From Streptomyces fumigatiscleroticus (GTDB lineage Bacteria; Actinomycetota; Actinomycetes; Streptomycetales; Streptomycetaceae): DNA of 64,000 nucleotides. Below the pieces are notes generated by a model that worked only from the letters and a program-made list of their open reading frames with translations, had not been told where the DNA came from and ran no database searches. The position numbers and the translations under genes were made by a program. Where the stretch lies: the NCBI RefSeq assembly GCF_014647975.1, contig NZ_BMQF01000004.1:372001-436000 (forward strand), read 5' to 3'. Of this stretch, positions 52,116-61,410 are shown one piece after another; the stretch's first letter is position 1, and the number at the start of each line of letters is the position of its first letter.

Positions 52116-53750
52116 ATGTCCGCACCAGCGCCGTCCCCGCTGGCCATCGTCGACGCCGAGCCCCTGCCCCGGCAGGAGGAGGTCCTCACCGACGCGGCGC
52201 TCGCCTTCGTGGCCGAGCTGCACCGGCGGTTCACCCCCCGGCGGAACGAGCTCCTGGCCCGCCGCGCGGAGCGCCGCGCCGAGATCGCCCGCACCTCCAC
52301 GCTCGACTTCCTGCCGGAGACCGCCGCGATCCGCGCCGACGACTCCTGGAGGGTGGCTCCGGCCCCGCCCGCCCTCCAGGACCGCCGGGTGGAGATCACC
52401 GGCCCCACCGACCGCAAGATGACCATCAACGCCCTCAACTCCGGCGCGAAGGTCTGGCTCGCGGACTTCGAGGACGCCTCCGCCCCCACCTGGGAGAACG
52501 TCGTCCTCGGCCAGCTCAACCTGATCGACGCCTACACCCGGAACATCGACTTCACCGACGGGCGGACCGGCAAGTCCTACGCGCTGCGCCCCGACGAGGA
52601 GCTGGCGACGGTCGTCATGCGCCCGCGCGGCTGGCACCTGAACGAGCGTCACCTCCTCGACACCGACGGCACCCCGGTGCCCGGCGCGCTGGTCGACTTC
52701 GGGCTGTACTTCTTCCACAACGCCCGCCGCCTGCTCGACCTCGGCAAGGGCCCGTACTTCTACCTGCCCAAGACGGAGTCGCACCTGGAGGCCCGCCTCT
52801 GGAACGACGTCTTCGTCTTCGCGCAGGACCACCTCGGCATCCCGCGGGGCACCGTCCGCGCCACCGTCCTGATCGAGACGATCACGGCCGCGTACGAGAT
52901 GGAGGAGATCCTCTACGAGCTCCGCGACCACGCCTCGGGGCTGAACGCGGGCCGCTGGGACTACCTCTTCTCCATCGTCAAGAACTTCCGGGACGGCGGG
53001 CCGAGGTTCGTCCTGCCCGACCGCAACGCGGTGACGATGACCGCCCCGTTCATGCGGGCCTACACCGAACTCCTCGTCCGCACCTGCCACAAGCGCGGCG
53101 CGCACGCGATCGGCGGCATGGCGGCCTTCATCCCGTCCCGCAAGGACCCCGAGGTCAACAAGGTCGCCTTCGAGAAGGTCCGCGCCGACAAGGACCGCGA
53201 GGCGAACGACGGCTTCGACGGCTCCTGGGTCGCCCACCCCGACCTGGTCCCGATCGCCATGGAATCCTTCGACAAGGTGCTCGGCGAGAAGCCGGACCAG
53301 AAGGACCGCCTGCGCGAGGACGTCGACGTCAAGGCCGCCGACCTGATCGCCATCGACTCCCTGGACGCCAGGCCCACGTACGCGGGCCTGGTCAACGCCG
53401 TCCAGGTCGGCATCCGCTACATCGAGGCCTGGCTGCGCGGCCTCGGCGCCGTCGCCATCTTCAACCTGATGGAGGACGCGGCCACCGCCGAGATCTCCCG
53501 CTCCCAGATCTGGCAGTGGATCAACGCGGGCGTCGAGTTCGAGCACGCCGGGAAGACCGTGAAGGCCACCCCGGAGCTCGCCCGCGAGGTGGCCGCCCAG
53601 GAGCTCGCGGACATCCGCGCCGAGATCGGCGAGGAGGCCTTCGCGGCCGGCACCTGGCAGCAGGCCCACGACCTGCTGCTCAAGGTCTCCCTCGACGAGG
53701 ACTACACCGACTTCCTGACGCTGCCGGCCTACGAGCAGCTGCGCGGCTGA
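52116..53750 (+). CDS. aceB: Malate synthase
   Basis: 544 residues, isoform A type. Condenses glyoxylate with acetyl-Co[39 protein letters not shown] (Arg), [19 protein letters not shown], and the catalytic Asp region [19 protein letters not shown]. Allantoin degradation yields glyoxylate (ureidoglycolate step), so this enzyme finishes the pathway. Preceded by an AllR-type operator and AAGGAAG 10-16 bases before ATG. Confidence 0.96.
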   Translation: MSAPAPSPLAIVDAEPLPRQEEVLTDAALAFVAELHRRFTPRRNELLARRAERRAEIARTSTLDFLPETAAIRADDSWRVAPAPPALQDRRVEITGPTDRKMTINALNSGAKVWLADFEDASAPTWENVVLGQLNLIDAYTRNIDFTDGRTGKSYALRPDEELATVVMRPRGWHLNERHLLDTDGTPVPGALVDFGLYFFHNARRLLDLGKGPYFYLPKTESHLEARLWNDVFVFAQDHLGIPRGTVRATVLIETITAAYEMEEILYELRDHASGLNAGRWDYLFSIVKNFRDGGPRFVLPDRNAVTMTAPFMRAYTELLVRTCHKRGAHAIGGMAAFIPSRKDPEVNKVAFEKVRADKDREANDGFDGSWVAHPDLVPIAMESFDKVLGEKPDQKDRLREDVDVKAADLIAIDSLDARPTYAGLVNAVQVGIRYIEAWLRGLGAVAIFNLMEDAATAEISRSQIWQWINAGVEFEHAGKTVKATPELAREVAAQELADIRAEIGEEAFAAGTWQQAHDLLLKVSLDEDYTDFLTLPAYEQLRG

Positions 53751-53754
53751 GCCG

Positions 53755-54036
53755 TCACGTCTCCGAGTGGCCCAGGGACTTCCCCGGGGCCACTCGGTCG
53801 CGTACGGCCTTCTTCACCGCCGTCGGCTCGGGAAAGCCCTGCTCGCGGCGGTCCCAGACCACCTCGTCGCCCACGCGGACGACGAAGACCCCGCCGGTGC
53901 CGGGCTTCAGCGACAGCTCCGTCAGCTCGGTCTCGAAGGTGGTCAGCAGCTCCTGCGCCAGCCAGGCCGCACGCGGCAGCCACCGGCACTGCGTGCAGTA
54001 CTCGATCTGGACCCTGTTGCCGTTCTCCACCGTCAT
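53755..54036 (-). CDS. SelW/Rdx-family thioredoxin-fold protein
   Basis: 93 residues. Vertebrate selenoprotein W homologue with C14xxC17 in VQIEYCTQCRWLPRAAWLAQELL (Cys replaces selenocysteine), then LSLKPGTGGVFVVRVGDEVVWDRREQGFPEP, which matches the family. Redox role is assumed. ATG 54036 overlaps the stop of the HipA-like gene, so they are co-translated. Its last codons form one arm of the malate synthase terminator. Confidence 0.88.
   Translation of the reverse strand: MTVENGNRVQIEYCTQCRWLPRAAWLAQELLTTFETELTELSLKPGTGGVFVVRVGDEVVWDRREQGFPEPTAVKKAVRDRVAPGKSLGHSET
53763..53797. terminator. Hairpin terminator of malate synthase within the selW gene end
   Basis: CCGAGTGGCCC (53763-53773) and GGGCCACTCGG (53787-53797) pair perfectly, loop 13 bases. 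It begins 12 bases after the malate synthase stop and lies in the 3' coding end of the convergent SelW-like gene. Confidence 0.7.
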
Positions 54037-54947
54037 CCCAGATGCACCGACCAATCCTGTTCCGCCGCCGGCTTGCCGTGCAGGTCCGGGACCCGCTTGA
54101 GCCAGTCCGGGCGGCCCTGCCGTGTACGCGCCGCCCGGCGGGCCTCCTCGGCGGCGAGCTCCTGGCGGGTGGGGAAGTCGGTGGGCAGCCAGGCCGCGGA
54201 GGCCCGCACACGGGCGGCGAGATGGCCGACGTACGCCTCACGGACCGCGTCGGGCGTCGCGAACCCCGGCTCGCCGGCCAGCCACGCGTCCGGGACGCGG
54301 GCCGTGACCTCGTGCAGCAGCTCCCGCGTCACCCGGGGCGCCAGCTCCGCGTCGGCGGCCCGGACATCCGGCGCGTACCGGCCCAGGGCGTGGTGACGGA
54401 AGTCGTACGCCTTCTCGGGGTCCGCGCCGTCCCAGCGGTGGTGGAAGATGAGCGCGGCACCGTGGTCGATGAGCCACAGACGCGGCGGCGCGGTTCCGAA
54501 CGTGGGCCAGACCAGCAGGTTCGAGCTGTGCACCGTACGGTCGACGTTGGTGGTCAGGGCGTCGAGCCAGACGATCCGGCCCGCCTCCACGGGGTCGACG
54601 CGGCAGGTCTCGGCGATCTCGGGGGTGAAGTCCTTCGCGCCCGGCAGCCAGTCCATGCCGAGGTTGAGGCCGTGGCTGGCGTCCAGGAGGGCGCGGACCT
54701 CCTGGTGGGGCTCGTGCGCGGCGAGCGCCGGATCGAAGTGGACCAGGACCAGCTCGGGGAAGCGCAGGCCCAGGGCGCGCGCCAGCTCACCGACGATCAC
54801 CTCGGCGACCAGCGCCTTGCGGCCCTGCGCGGAACCCGTGAACTTCACGACATAGGTCCCGAGGTCGTCGGCCTCGACGATCCCGGGGACGGAGCCGCCG
54901 GTCGTCAAGGGTTTGACGTAGCGGGTCGCGGTGACCTCTCTCAGCAT
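54033..54947 (-). CDS. HipA-like kinase-fold protein
   Basis: 304 residues. HipA-type core: GGSVPGIVEADDLGTYVVKFTGSAQGRKALVAEVIVGELARALGL, GRIVWLDALTTNVDRTVHSSNLLVW (catalytic loop, D-x-x-x-x-N), LIDHGAALIFHH (metal-binding DHG). Lacks the N-terminal HipA domain and no HipB-like regulator gene is adjacent, so it resembles the stand-alone HipA-family proteins of actinobacteria and not a classic toxin-antitoxin pair. Coupled to the SelW-like gene. Substrate unknown. Confidence 0.85.
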   Translation of the reverse strand: MLREVTATRYVKPLTTGGSVPGIVEADDLGTYVVKFTGSAQGRKALVAEVIVGELARALGLRFPELVLVHFDPALAAHEPHQEVRALLDASHGLNLGMDWLPGAKDFTPEIAETCRVDPVEAGRIVWLDALTTNVDRTVHSSNLLVWPTFGTAPPRLWLIDHGAALIFHHRWDGADPEKAYDFRHHALGRYAPDVRAADAELAPRVTRELLHEVTARVPDAWLAGEPGFATPDAVREAYVGHLAARVRASAAWLPTDFPTRQELAAEEARRAARTRQGRPDWLKRVPDLHGKPAAEQDWSVHLG

Positions 54948-55111
54948 TTCTCCAGGGTAAGCGCCGACGAAGACCGCCGAGCCACCGCGCCACGGTCACC
55001 CCGCCGCTCCCGCGCCTCGCCCGCCCCGGGCTCGACGAAGGACATGGAGGCGCCCCCGCCGGGGCAGGAGGGATCGTGACGGTCCGGGCGGGGGCGTCGT
55101 GCGGGGGCGGG

Positions 55112-55813
55112 TCAGGGGCTTCGGCGGGTGCGCACGACCTCGCGCGCCGTGTCGTGGAGCTTTGCCTGGTGGTGGCGTGCGTGCTGACGCAGGTGGTGGA
55201 ACGCCTCGTCGACGGAGACCTGCCGCACAGCGGAGATCACGCCCTTCGCCTGCTCGATGACCACCCGGCTGGTCAACGCCTGCCGCAACTGGTCGGCCGA
55301 CCGCCTCAGTTCACCGAGGGCGGTGGAGTGCGCCAGGTAGGCGGCGGCCATGTCGTTCAGCAACCGGACCGCCGACAGGTCATGGGACGCCCAGGGGCGG
55401 GCGGCCGTGTCGTAGAGGTCGACGGTCCCCAGGACCCGGCCGTCGCCGCGCAGCGGGACGCTGGCGAGGGCCACCACGCCCAGCCGGCGCGCCACCTCCT
55501 CGTACGCGGTCCAGCGCCCGCGGGCCCGGGTCAGGTCCGCCACCACCACCGGACGCGCGGTCCGCAGCGCCTCGGCGCACGGACTGCCGTTCAGGCGCTC
55601 CTGCGCTTCGCCGAGCGCGGCGGACGCCTCGTCCAGGGCGTCGGCGAGCTTCGGGCGGTCGTTCACGCACAGGGACACGCCCGCACTGGGCATTCCCAGG
55701 CTGCGCGCGCCGCACCGGGCCAGTTCGTGCAGTACCCGGTCGACCGGGGGCAGCGCGGCCAGCGTGGTGGCGAACCGCGACGTCTCCGCGAACAGCACAT
55801 CCTTGTCGGCCAT
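55112..55813 (-). CDS. GAF-ANTAR domain protein
   Basis: 233 residues. Residues about 10-155 form a GAF sensor domain (LHELARCGARSLGMPSAGVSLCVND, VVALASVPLRGDGRVLGTVDLYD), and the C-terminus (LRQALTSRVVIEQAKGVISAVRQVSVDEAFHHLRQHARHH) is an ANTAR domain, which binds RNA hairpins and promotes anti-termination. No hairpin target could be identified. Located 98 bases downstream of the Kai-linked response regulator gene on the same strand, so it may be part of the same signalling module. Confidence 0.92.
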   Translation of the reverse strand: MADKDVLFAETSRFATTLAALPPVDRVLHELARCGARSLGMPSAGVSLCVNDRPKLADALDEASAALGEAQERLNGSPCAEALRTARPVVVADLTRARGRWTAYEEVARRLGVVALASVPLRGDGRVLGTVDLYDTAARPWASHDLSAVRLLNDMAAAYLAHSTALGELRRSADQLRQALTSRVVIEQAKGVISAVRQVSVDEAFHHLRQHARHHQAKLHDTAREVVRTRRSP

Positions 55814-55911
55814 CGGCGGGACGCCCCTTTCCTCCGCACATGGTGTACCGACGCCCACGGTAGGAGCGGTGACGCGGGGCGTTGAACCCGCGGATGGGCC
55901 GTTCGCACCCC

Positions 55912-56640
55912 TCAGGTGGGCCGAGTCCGGGTCCGCGGGTCCCAGGTGTCCGGACGGTCGCCCGGGGCGGGGTCCAGCAGCCCCTCCCGGATCGCCGTGA
56001 CGACCGTTTCGAGCTGGCTGTGCGCGTTCAGCTTCTGCATGACGCTCTTGACGTGACCGCGGGCCGTGTGCGGGCTGATGACCAGGCGCTCGGCGATGGC
56101 CTTGGGGCCCAGCCCCTCCCCGAGCAGCCGCAGCACCTCCAGTTCCCGCGCGGTGCAGCGGCCCCGGCCCTGCTGCCGGGAGGCCGGACGCGCCGACCGC
56201 TCGGCACCGGGCGGAAGCGGTGCGTCCCCGGACACCTCGGCCAGTGCCGCGAGCGTGCCGCCCGCGACCAGAAGCGGCCCGGTGGCCGGGGCACGGATCG
56301 CGGCGAGGATGTCCGGGAGCGCGCTGTCCTTCGTCAGGAAACCCGCGGCGCCGGCCGCCGCCGCGGCGGCGAGCAGCCGGGGGCGGGGGTCCCCGGTCAG
56401 GATCAGCACGCGCAGGGCCGGGGCGGCCGTCTTGAGCAGCGAGGTCCCCGCGATGCCGTCGGTGCCGGGCAGGTGGACGTCCATCAGGACGACGTCGGCA
56501 CCCGTCCGCGCCAGGGGCAGCGCCTGCTCGACCGTGTCCACGGCGCCCACGCACTCCAGGTCGGGCTGGGCACCGATGGCCAGCTCCAGCGCGTCGGCCA
56601 GCGTCCGCTGGTCCTCGACCACGAGCACCCTGGTCATCAT
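55912..56640 (-). CDS. LuxR-type response regulator next to the kai operon
   Basis: 242 residues. Receiver domain with VVEDQRT acidic patch, D54 (VVLMDVHLPGTDG), T (LILTGDP) and K (FLTKDSALP), then a LuxR HTH (CTARELEVLRLLGEGLGPKAIAERLVISPHTARGHVKSVMQKLN). Divergent from kaiB with about 190 bases between, analogous to the output regulator (RpaA) of the cyanobacterial clock, although RpaA has an OmpR-type HTH. Two adjacent ATG codons exist (56640 and 56637). Confidence 0.92.
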   Translation of the reverse strand: MMTRVLVVEDQRTLADALELAIGAQPDLECVGAVDTVEQALPLARTGADVVLMDVHLPGTDGIAGTSLLKTAAPALRVLILTGDPRPRLLAAAAAAGAAGFLTKDSALPDILAAIRAPATGPLLVAGGTLAALAEVSGDAPLPPGAERSARPASRQQGRGRCTARELEVLRLLGEGLGPKAIAERLVISPHTARGHVKSVMQKLNAHSQLETVVTAIREGLLDPAPGDRPDTWDPRTRTRPT

Positions 56641-56832
56641 CGACCCTGCCGTGTCTGCGGTGGTCCCCGACGAACCGGGAACGGGCATCTCCGAGCCTAG
56701 GCCCGGCAAGCGGCCCGGCGCTCCCGTTGGGACGAAGACGGCCACAGCTCTGGCAACCGGTTCCCGGGCGGAGGACAGTGAAGGGCAGGGGCGGGCGGCG
56801 TACGGGGATCGCGCGGGGAGGTATGCCCTCAA

Positions 56833-57126
56833 GTGACCACGTACTCCTTCGTTCTCTACGTCGCGGGGCAGACCCAGCGTTCCCAAGAGGCGCTGGAGAA
56901 CCTGCGGTCGCTCTGCGAGGCCCGTCTGCGGGGGTACTACGAACTGACCGTCGTCGATGCCGTCGAACGGCCCGATCTGGCGGAGCGGTGGCGCATTCTC
57001 GCCACGCCCACCGTGGTCCGGTTGCGCCCCGAGCCCCAGCGGCGGGTGATCGGGGACCTGTCGGACCTGCATCGCGCCGCCTTCGCTCTGGGCCTGCCCG
57101 ACCTGGACGAGTTTGGAGGCGCGTGA
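56833..57126 (+). CDS. kaiB: KaiB-family protein
   Basis: 97 residues from GTG 56833. Very close to cyanobacterial KaiB: VLYVAGQTQRSQEALENLRSLCE (strand-helix), YYELTVVDAVERPDLAERWRILATPTVVRLRPEPQRRVIGDLSD, containing the ILATPT and RxIGDLSD motifs. KaiB is a thioredoxin-like fold that can change fold and bind KaiC. It lies before kaiC with a stop/start overlap or near overlap. GGGGAGG is 11 bases upstream. In non-cyanobacteria KaiB is linked to stress responses as well as rhythms. Confidence 0.95.
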   Translation: MTTYSFVLYVAGQTQRSQEALENLRSLCEARLRGYYELTVVDAVERPDLAERWRILATPTVVRLRPEPQRRVIGDLSDLHRAAFALGLPDLDEFGGA

Positions 57127-57128
57127 CT

Positions 57129-58670
57129 ATGGCCGCCGGTGACCGCACGCTCGGGAGGGTGCCCACCAGCATCAACGGCTTCGACCGGGTGGCGCTGGGC
57201 GGCCTGCCCCAAGGCCGGTGCACCTTGGTGACGGGTACGGCGGGCAGCGGGAAGACGCTGTTCGCCGTGGAGTTCCTGGCCCGGGGCCGGCAGCGGTTCG
57301 ACGACCCGGGGGTGTTCGTCACCTTCGAGGAGCCGCCCGCCGACATCCGGCGGAACGCCGCCTCGCTGGGTTTCGACATCGCGGCCTGGGAGGCCGAGGG
57401 CACCTGGGCGTTCGTGGACGCGGCCCCCGACATCGCCGACGAGGGGCCGACGGTGGGCACGTACGACTTCCACGCGCTGGTGGCGCGGATCGGCGACGCG
57501 GTGCGCAGGACCGGGGCCACCCGGGTGTCCCTGGACTCCCTGGGCGCGATCTTCACCCGGTTCCCGGACAAGACGGTCGTCCGGCACGAACTGTTCCGGA
57601 TCGCCAGCACGTTGGAGGACCTCGGTGTCACGTCCGTCATGACCGCCGAGCGGACGGACGAGTACGGCAGCATCTCGCGGTACGACGTCGAGGAGTTCGT
57701 GCTGAACAACGTCATCGTCCTGCGGAACGTGCTGCACCAGGAACGCCGCCGCCGGACAGTGGAGATCGTCAAGCTCCGGGGGGCGCCGCACCGCACCGGG
57801 GAGTGGCTGTTCACCATCGACCCGCGGGACGGCATCGTCGTCATCCCCCTCGCCTTCCTTCCCCTCGACAAGGGGTCGGTGCGGAACGACCGGGTCTCCT
57901 CCGGGATCCCGGCACTGGACGACATGTGCGACGGAGGCTTCTTCCGGGACGCGGTGGTCCTGCTCTCCGGCCCCACCGGCGTCGGCAAGACGCTGACCGC
58001 GCTCAGCTTCATGGTCGCGGGCGTCGACGCGGTCGAACGCTGTCTGCTCTACACCTTCGACGAGAGCGAGGAGCAACTGCGGCGCGCGATGGCGGGCTGG
58101 GGCGTGGACCTGGACCGGATGGATGCCACGGGTCTGCTGGCCCTGACGTCCGAGTACCCGGAGACCTCGTCCCTGGAGGACCACTTCATCCGCATCCGGC
58201 GGTCGGTCGAGGAGTTCCGGCCGCAGCGGCTGGTCATCGACGCGCTGTCCGCGCTGGAGCGCATCGGCACCCCGCGGGCGCTGCTCGACTTCGTCATCGC
58301 CCTGGGCGCGGTGGTACGCCCCCGGGGCGTCACCACGCTCCTCACGGCGCTGCCCGGGCAGCCGTACCCGGGGCCGGGCGGCCCGTCGATCGCCGGACAG
58401 ATCGCGAGCCTGACGGACGTCGCCATCCTGCTGCGCTACATCGAGACGCCGGGCCACGTCGGGCGCGCCGTCGCCGTGCTCCAGACCCGCGGCTCGGCCC
58501 ACGACCACCGCGTCCGCGAGGTCGTCATCGACCACACCGGTCTGCAGGTGGGCGCTCCCCTGAAGGGTGTGTCCAACATCCTGGCCGGTTACGGGAGCCC
58601 GCTGCTGGACGCCAGGCCGTGGCCCGCCGGGACGGCCGAGGGCACCTCGCAACCGGAGCCGCATGAATGA
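57129..58670 (+). CDS. kaiC: KaiC-family ATPase, two-domain
   Basis: 513 residues from ATG 57129 (GGAGG 9 bases upstream; GTG 57123 overlaps the kaiB stop). Two RecA-like domains. CI: Walker A GTAGSGKT at 36-43, catalytic E67/E68 (VTFEEPP). CII: Walker A GPTGVGKT at 281-288; the position of the catalytic glutamate pair reads F310-D311-E312-S313 instead of YEES. The phosphorylation segment is QIASLTDVAILL: A426 and S427 occupy the places of KaiC S431 and T432, so only one hydroxyl site remains. The C-terminal tail that binds KaiA (absent from this window) differs from cyanobacterial KaiC. Likely an ATP-driven switch with KaiB. Confidence 0.92.
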   Translation: MAAGDRTLGRVPTSINGFDRVALGGLPQGRCTLVTGTAGSGKTLFAVEFLARGRQRFDDPGVFVTFEEPPADIRRNAASLGFDIAAWEAEGTWAFVDAAPDIADEGPTVGTYDFHALVARIGDAVRRTGATRVSLDSLGAIFTRFPDKTVVRHELFRIASTLEDLGVTSVMTAERTDEYGSISRYDVEEFVLNNVIVLRNVLHQERRRRTVEIVKLRGAPHRTGEWLFTIDPRDGIVVIPLAFLPLDKGSVRNDRVSSGIPALDDMCDGGFFRDAVVLLSGPTGVGKTLTALSFMVAGVDAVERCLLYTFDESEEQLRRAMAGWGVDLDRMDATGLLALTSEYPETSSLEDHFIRIRRSVEEFRPQRLVIDALSALERIGTPRALLDFVIALGAVVRPRGVTTLLTALPGQPYPGPGGPSIAGQIASLTDVAILLRYIETPGHVGRAVAVLQTRGSAHDHRVREVVIDHTGLQVGAPLKGVSNILAGYGSPLLDARPWPAGTAEGTSQPEPHE

Positions 58671-59739
58671 CGGCTTCGCCCGGGACTCCCGCTCCCCGTC
58701 ACCCGGGGAGCGGGAGTCCGGCGGGCCGGACCACGAGGACATCGTGCGGGCGGTCCTGGCGGCGTCGGCGGACGGCATCGTGGCCATCGACGAGCAGGGG
58801 GTCATCCGCTACTGCAACCCGGCAGCGACCGAGCTGTTCGGCCGCCCGGTCGACGACCTGACCGGCAGCGACCTCGGCTTCCCGCTCGTCGTCGGTGAGA
58901 CCGTCATCGATCTGGTGCTGCCCCAGGGCGGCAGCCGCGTCGTGGACATGCGGGTCACCGCGACGGTGTTCGAAGGCGCGCGGCTGCACGTCATCGCGCT
59001 GCGGGACATCACCCGGCGGCGGCAGGCGGAACGCGAACTGGAGGAAGCGCTGGAGCGGCGCAACGTCGTCGTCGCCGTCGCGGCCCACCAGCTGCACAAC
59101 CCGCTGGCCACCATCGGTCTCCTGGTCGACGTGGTGCGCGACCGCCGCGTGGCGGCCGACCCGGAGCGGCGCACCGAGATCCTCGCCCGGATCGCCGAGC
59201 GCGTCACCCACCTCCAAGGACTCGTCCGCAAACTCCTCACCGCCTCCCGGATCGACGCCCACGAGGCGAGCGGCAGCCCCGAGCGCGTCCCCGTCCTGGG
59301 CTTCCTCATCGAGCGGCTGGCCGCCCTCGGCGAACGGGCGGAATCCGTCCGCCTGTCCAGCGAGCGCGGACTGCGGGCCTACGTCGACCGGGTCGCCTTC
59401 TCGGAGATGCTCACCAACTACCTGGAGAACGCCCTGGCCTACGGCCGTCCGCCGGTCGAGGTGAGCGCCGAGGAGACGAGTGAGGAGAGCGGCGGGCGCT
59501 GGGTGGACATCACGGTGCGCGATCACGGCCCGGGGGTGGCCCCCGACTTCCTCCCGCGCCTGTTCGAACGGTTCAGCCGCGGCCCCGCCCACGGGCAGGG
59601 CGCGGACGGGGCCGGGCTGGGGCTGTGGATCGTCCGCAACCTGGCCCGCGCCAACGGAGGCGACGCGTGGTACGAGCCGCGGCCGGACGGCGCGTGTTTC
59701 CGCCTGCGGCTGCCGGGGGTGGGGCGCGGGGGAACGTGA
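58663..59739 (+). CDS. PAS-domain sensor histidine kinase
   Basis: 358 residues. The start ATG lies within the last codons of kaiC (8-base overlap), so translation is coupled. PAS domain at about 25-130 (IVRAVLAASADGIVAIDEQGVIRYCNPAATELFG, ALRDITRRRQAER), HisKA with H142 (VAVAAHQLHNPLATIGLL), HATPase (NYLENALAYG, DHGPGVAPDF, GADGAGLGLWIVRNLAR). Soluble, no membrane segments. Unlike SasA it has no KaiB-like sensor domain; input may come through KaiC or PAS ligand. Confidence 0.93.
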   Translation: MNDGFARDSRSPSPGERESGGPDHEDIVRAVLAASADGIVAIDEQGVIRYCNPAATELFGRPVDDLTGSDLGFPLVVGETVIDLVLPQGGSRVVDMRVTATVFEGARLHVIALRDITRRRQAERELEEALERRNVVVAVAAHQLHNPLATIGLLVDVVRDRRVAADPERRTEILARIAERVTHLQGLVRKLLTASRIDAHEASGSPERVPVLGFLIERLAALGERAESVRLSSERGLRAYVDRVAFSEMLTNYLENALAYGRPPVEVSAEETSEESGGRWVDITVRDHGPGVAPDFLPRLFERFSRGPAHGQGADGAGLGLWIVRNLARANGGDAWYEPRPDGACFRLRLPGVGRGGT

Positions 59740-59846
59740 AGGGCCGTGTGGTGATCGTTCGTGACCGGTACGGTGCCTGCGCGGCGCGGGGGGACCGGTC
59801 GCGCCCGTCCGGTCGCTGACGTATCGCGAGGACGGAAGGCTTCCGC

Positions 59847-61388
59847 CTACGCGCCCACGCCTGGCGCCACGACCAGCGGGTTCGGCAGGGGGTGGTAGCG
59901 GGCGGCGGCTCCGTCCGCGCCGGTCCAGCGCAGCAGCAGGTTGGTCTTGCCGGGCAGGGTGGGCGAGGTGAGCAGGGCACCGATCTCGGGCAGGTCGTGG
60001 CGGGCCAGTTCGCGGCGGACGGCGGGCCAGGGGTCGAAGGCCGGGTGGGCCTCGGCCAGCGCGCCGGCGATCTCGACCAGGTGGTTGACGACCAGGCAGT
60101 ACACCAGCCGCTCCCAGCCGGCGGACCGCTCCGTCTCCGGCAGCAGCTTGACGCCCTCGGCGTCCCGGAACAGCGCCTGCGCGGGTGTGCCGTCGGCGGC
60201 CACGGCGACCAGCGTGTTCTGAAGATGCGCCTCCAGGACGACGCCGTGCTCGGCGAAGACGGTCAGCGGCGGGGGGACCACCTGGCGCAGATACGCCTCC
60301 CACCAGGCCCGCGGATCGGCCGTCGTCTCCAGCGGGCTGCCCGCGAAGCCCTCCACCAGCCCGGCCGCGAGCAGCGGGGTGACGCCGGGCAGGAGATGGC
60401 CGTGCAGTCCGTCGCGGGCCAGGACGGCGAGTTCCTCGAAGGCGAAGTCCGCGGTGCGGTAGCCGCGGTCGCTGAGCCAGGCCGCCGGCCCGTCCAGCGC
60501 CGCGAAGGCCCGGGCCGCCGCCGTGTCGGTCCGGCGCAGTCTGAGCAGGTCGTGGCGCCAGAGCCGCCGGATGTCGTTGGTGATGCGCACATCGAGGCTG
60601 AACTTGAGGAACAAGTCCCGTCCGGGGGCGTAGACCGTGCGGACCGCGGCCGTGGGCCAGACGGGGGAGGGGGTGGTGCCCAGCCGGAGCAGCCGGCCGT
60701 CGGCGAAGGCGGGGGCCAGGGCCGGGCCGGCCAGCTCCAGCTGCCAGGGGTGGGCGGGCAGCAGCCGGTAGCCGGGCGGGGCCTCGCCGAGGGCGTCGAG
60801 GGCCGAGGTGTCGCCCTCCTCGGCCACCGTGTCCTCGCGGACGCCGAGCAGTGTCAGCGGGAAGCGGGCGTGCGCCTCGGGGGCGTACGGCAGCCAGCCC
60901 GCGGCGGGCCCGCCGCCGCGGGCCTTGGGCGCCGGGTGGTGGGTGTGACCGGTGAGCAGGGACTGCTCGGAGCGCTGGTAGAGGTCGTCGGGCGGGGTGG
61001 TCCGGGCGCGCGCGGCCAACAGCGCGGCCACCGCGTCGCGGCTGTCGATCATCTCGCCGGGCACTTCGGGGTTGGCCGTGCCGGTGTGCCGGCGCAACTC
61101 CTCGACGACCAGTCTCACCAGCTCGGTGTGGCCGACGCGGTGCCAGCGGCCGGCCGCGTAGACCTCCGGTTCGGCGGGCCGCCGGCTGCCGCGCACGCGC
61201 AGCAGCCGGCCGGCGCCGGGCAGCCGGTACACCGGCCGGTCGCCGGGCCCGGACACCGGTTGCGCCACCTCGCGCAGCAGGCAGTTGAGCAGCGGCGCGG
61301 CCGCGTAGGCGTCGGCGCGTTCGGCGGTGCCGGCACGGTCCGGTGCGTCGTCGCCGGCGGGCGGGGGCAGGAGGTCCACGCGTTCCAC
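59847..61388 (-). CDS. IucA/IucC-family siderophore synthetase
   Basis: 513 residues from GTG 61388. NRPS-independent siderophore synthetase fold that activates a carboxylate with ATP and condenses it with an amine or hydroxyl. Motifs: SLLTGHTHHPAPKARGG (ATP site), LLPAHPWQLEL, LFLKFSLDVRITNDIRR, FAEHGVVLEAHLQNTLV, GKTNLLLRW. Divergent from a second synthetase with 92 bases between starts. No lysine monooxygenase, decarboxylase or transport gene is adjacent, so the product cannot be stated. Terminates near the convergent histidine kinase. Confidence 0.93.
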   Translation of the reverse strand: MERVDLLPPPAGDDAPDRAGTAERADAYAAAPLLNCLLREVAQPVSGPGDRPVYRLPGAGRLLRVRGSRRPAEPEVYAAGRWHRVGHTELVRLVVEELRRHTGTANPEVPGEMIDSRDAVAALLAARARTTPPDDLYQRSEQSLLTGHTHHPAPKARGGGPAAGWLPYAPEAHARFPLTLLGVREDTVAEEGDTSALDALGEAPPGYRLLPAHPWQLELAGPALAPAFADGRLLRLGTTPSPVWPTAAVRTVYAPGRDLFLKFSLDVRITNDIRRLWRHDLLRLRRTDTAAARAFAALDGPAAWLSDRGYRTADFAFEELAVLARDGLHGHLLPGVTPLLAAGLVEGFAGSPLETTADPRAWWEAYLRQVVPPPLTVFAEHGVVLEAHLQNTLVAVAADGTPAQALFRDAEGVKLLPETERSAGWERLVYCLVVNHLVEIAGALAEAHPAFDPWPAVRRELARHDLPEIGALLTSPTLPGKTNLLLRWTGADGAAARYHPLPNPLVVAPGVGA

Positions 61389-61410
61389 TCGTTCCCTACG
61401 GTCTGTCCGG

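Noticed and set aside
54033..54947. HipBA toxin-antitoxin module
   Set aside because: No adjacent HipB-like HTH gene; the neighbour is a SelW-like protein and the HipA N-terminal domain is absent.
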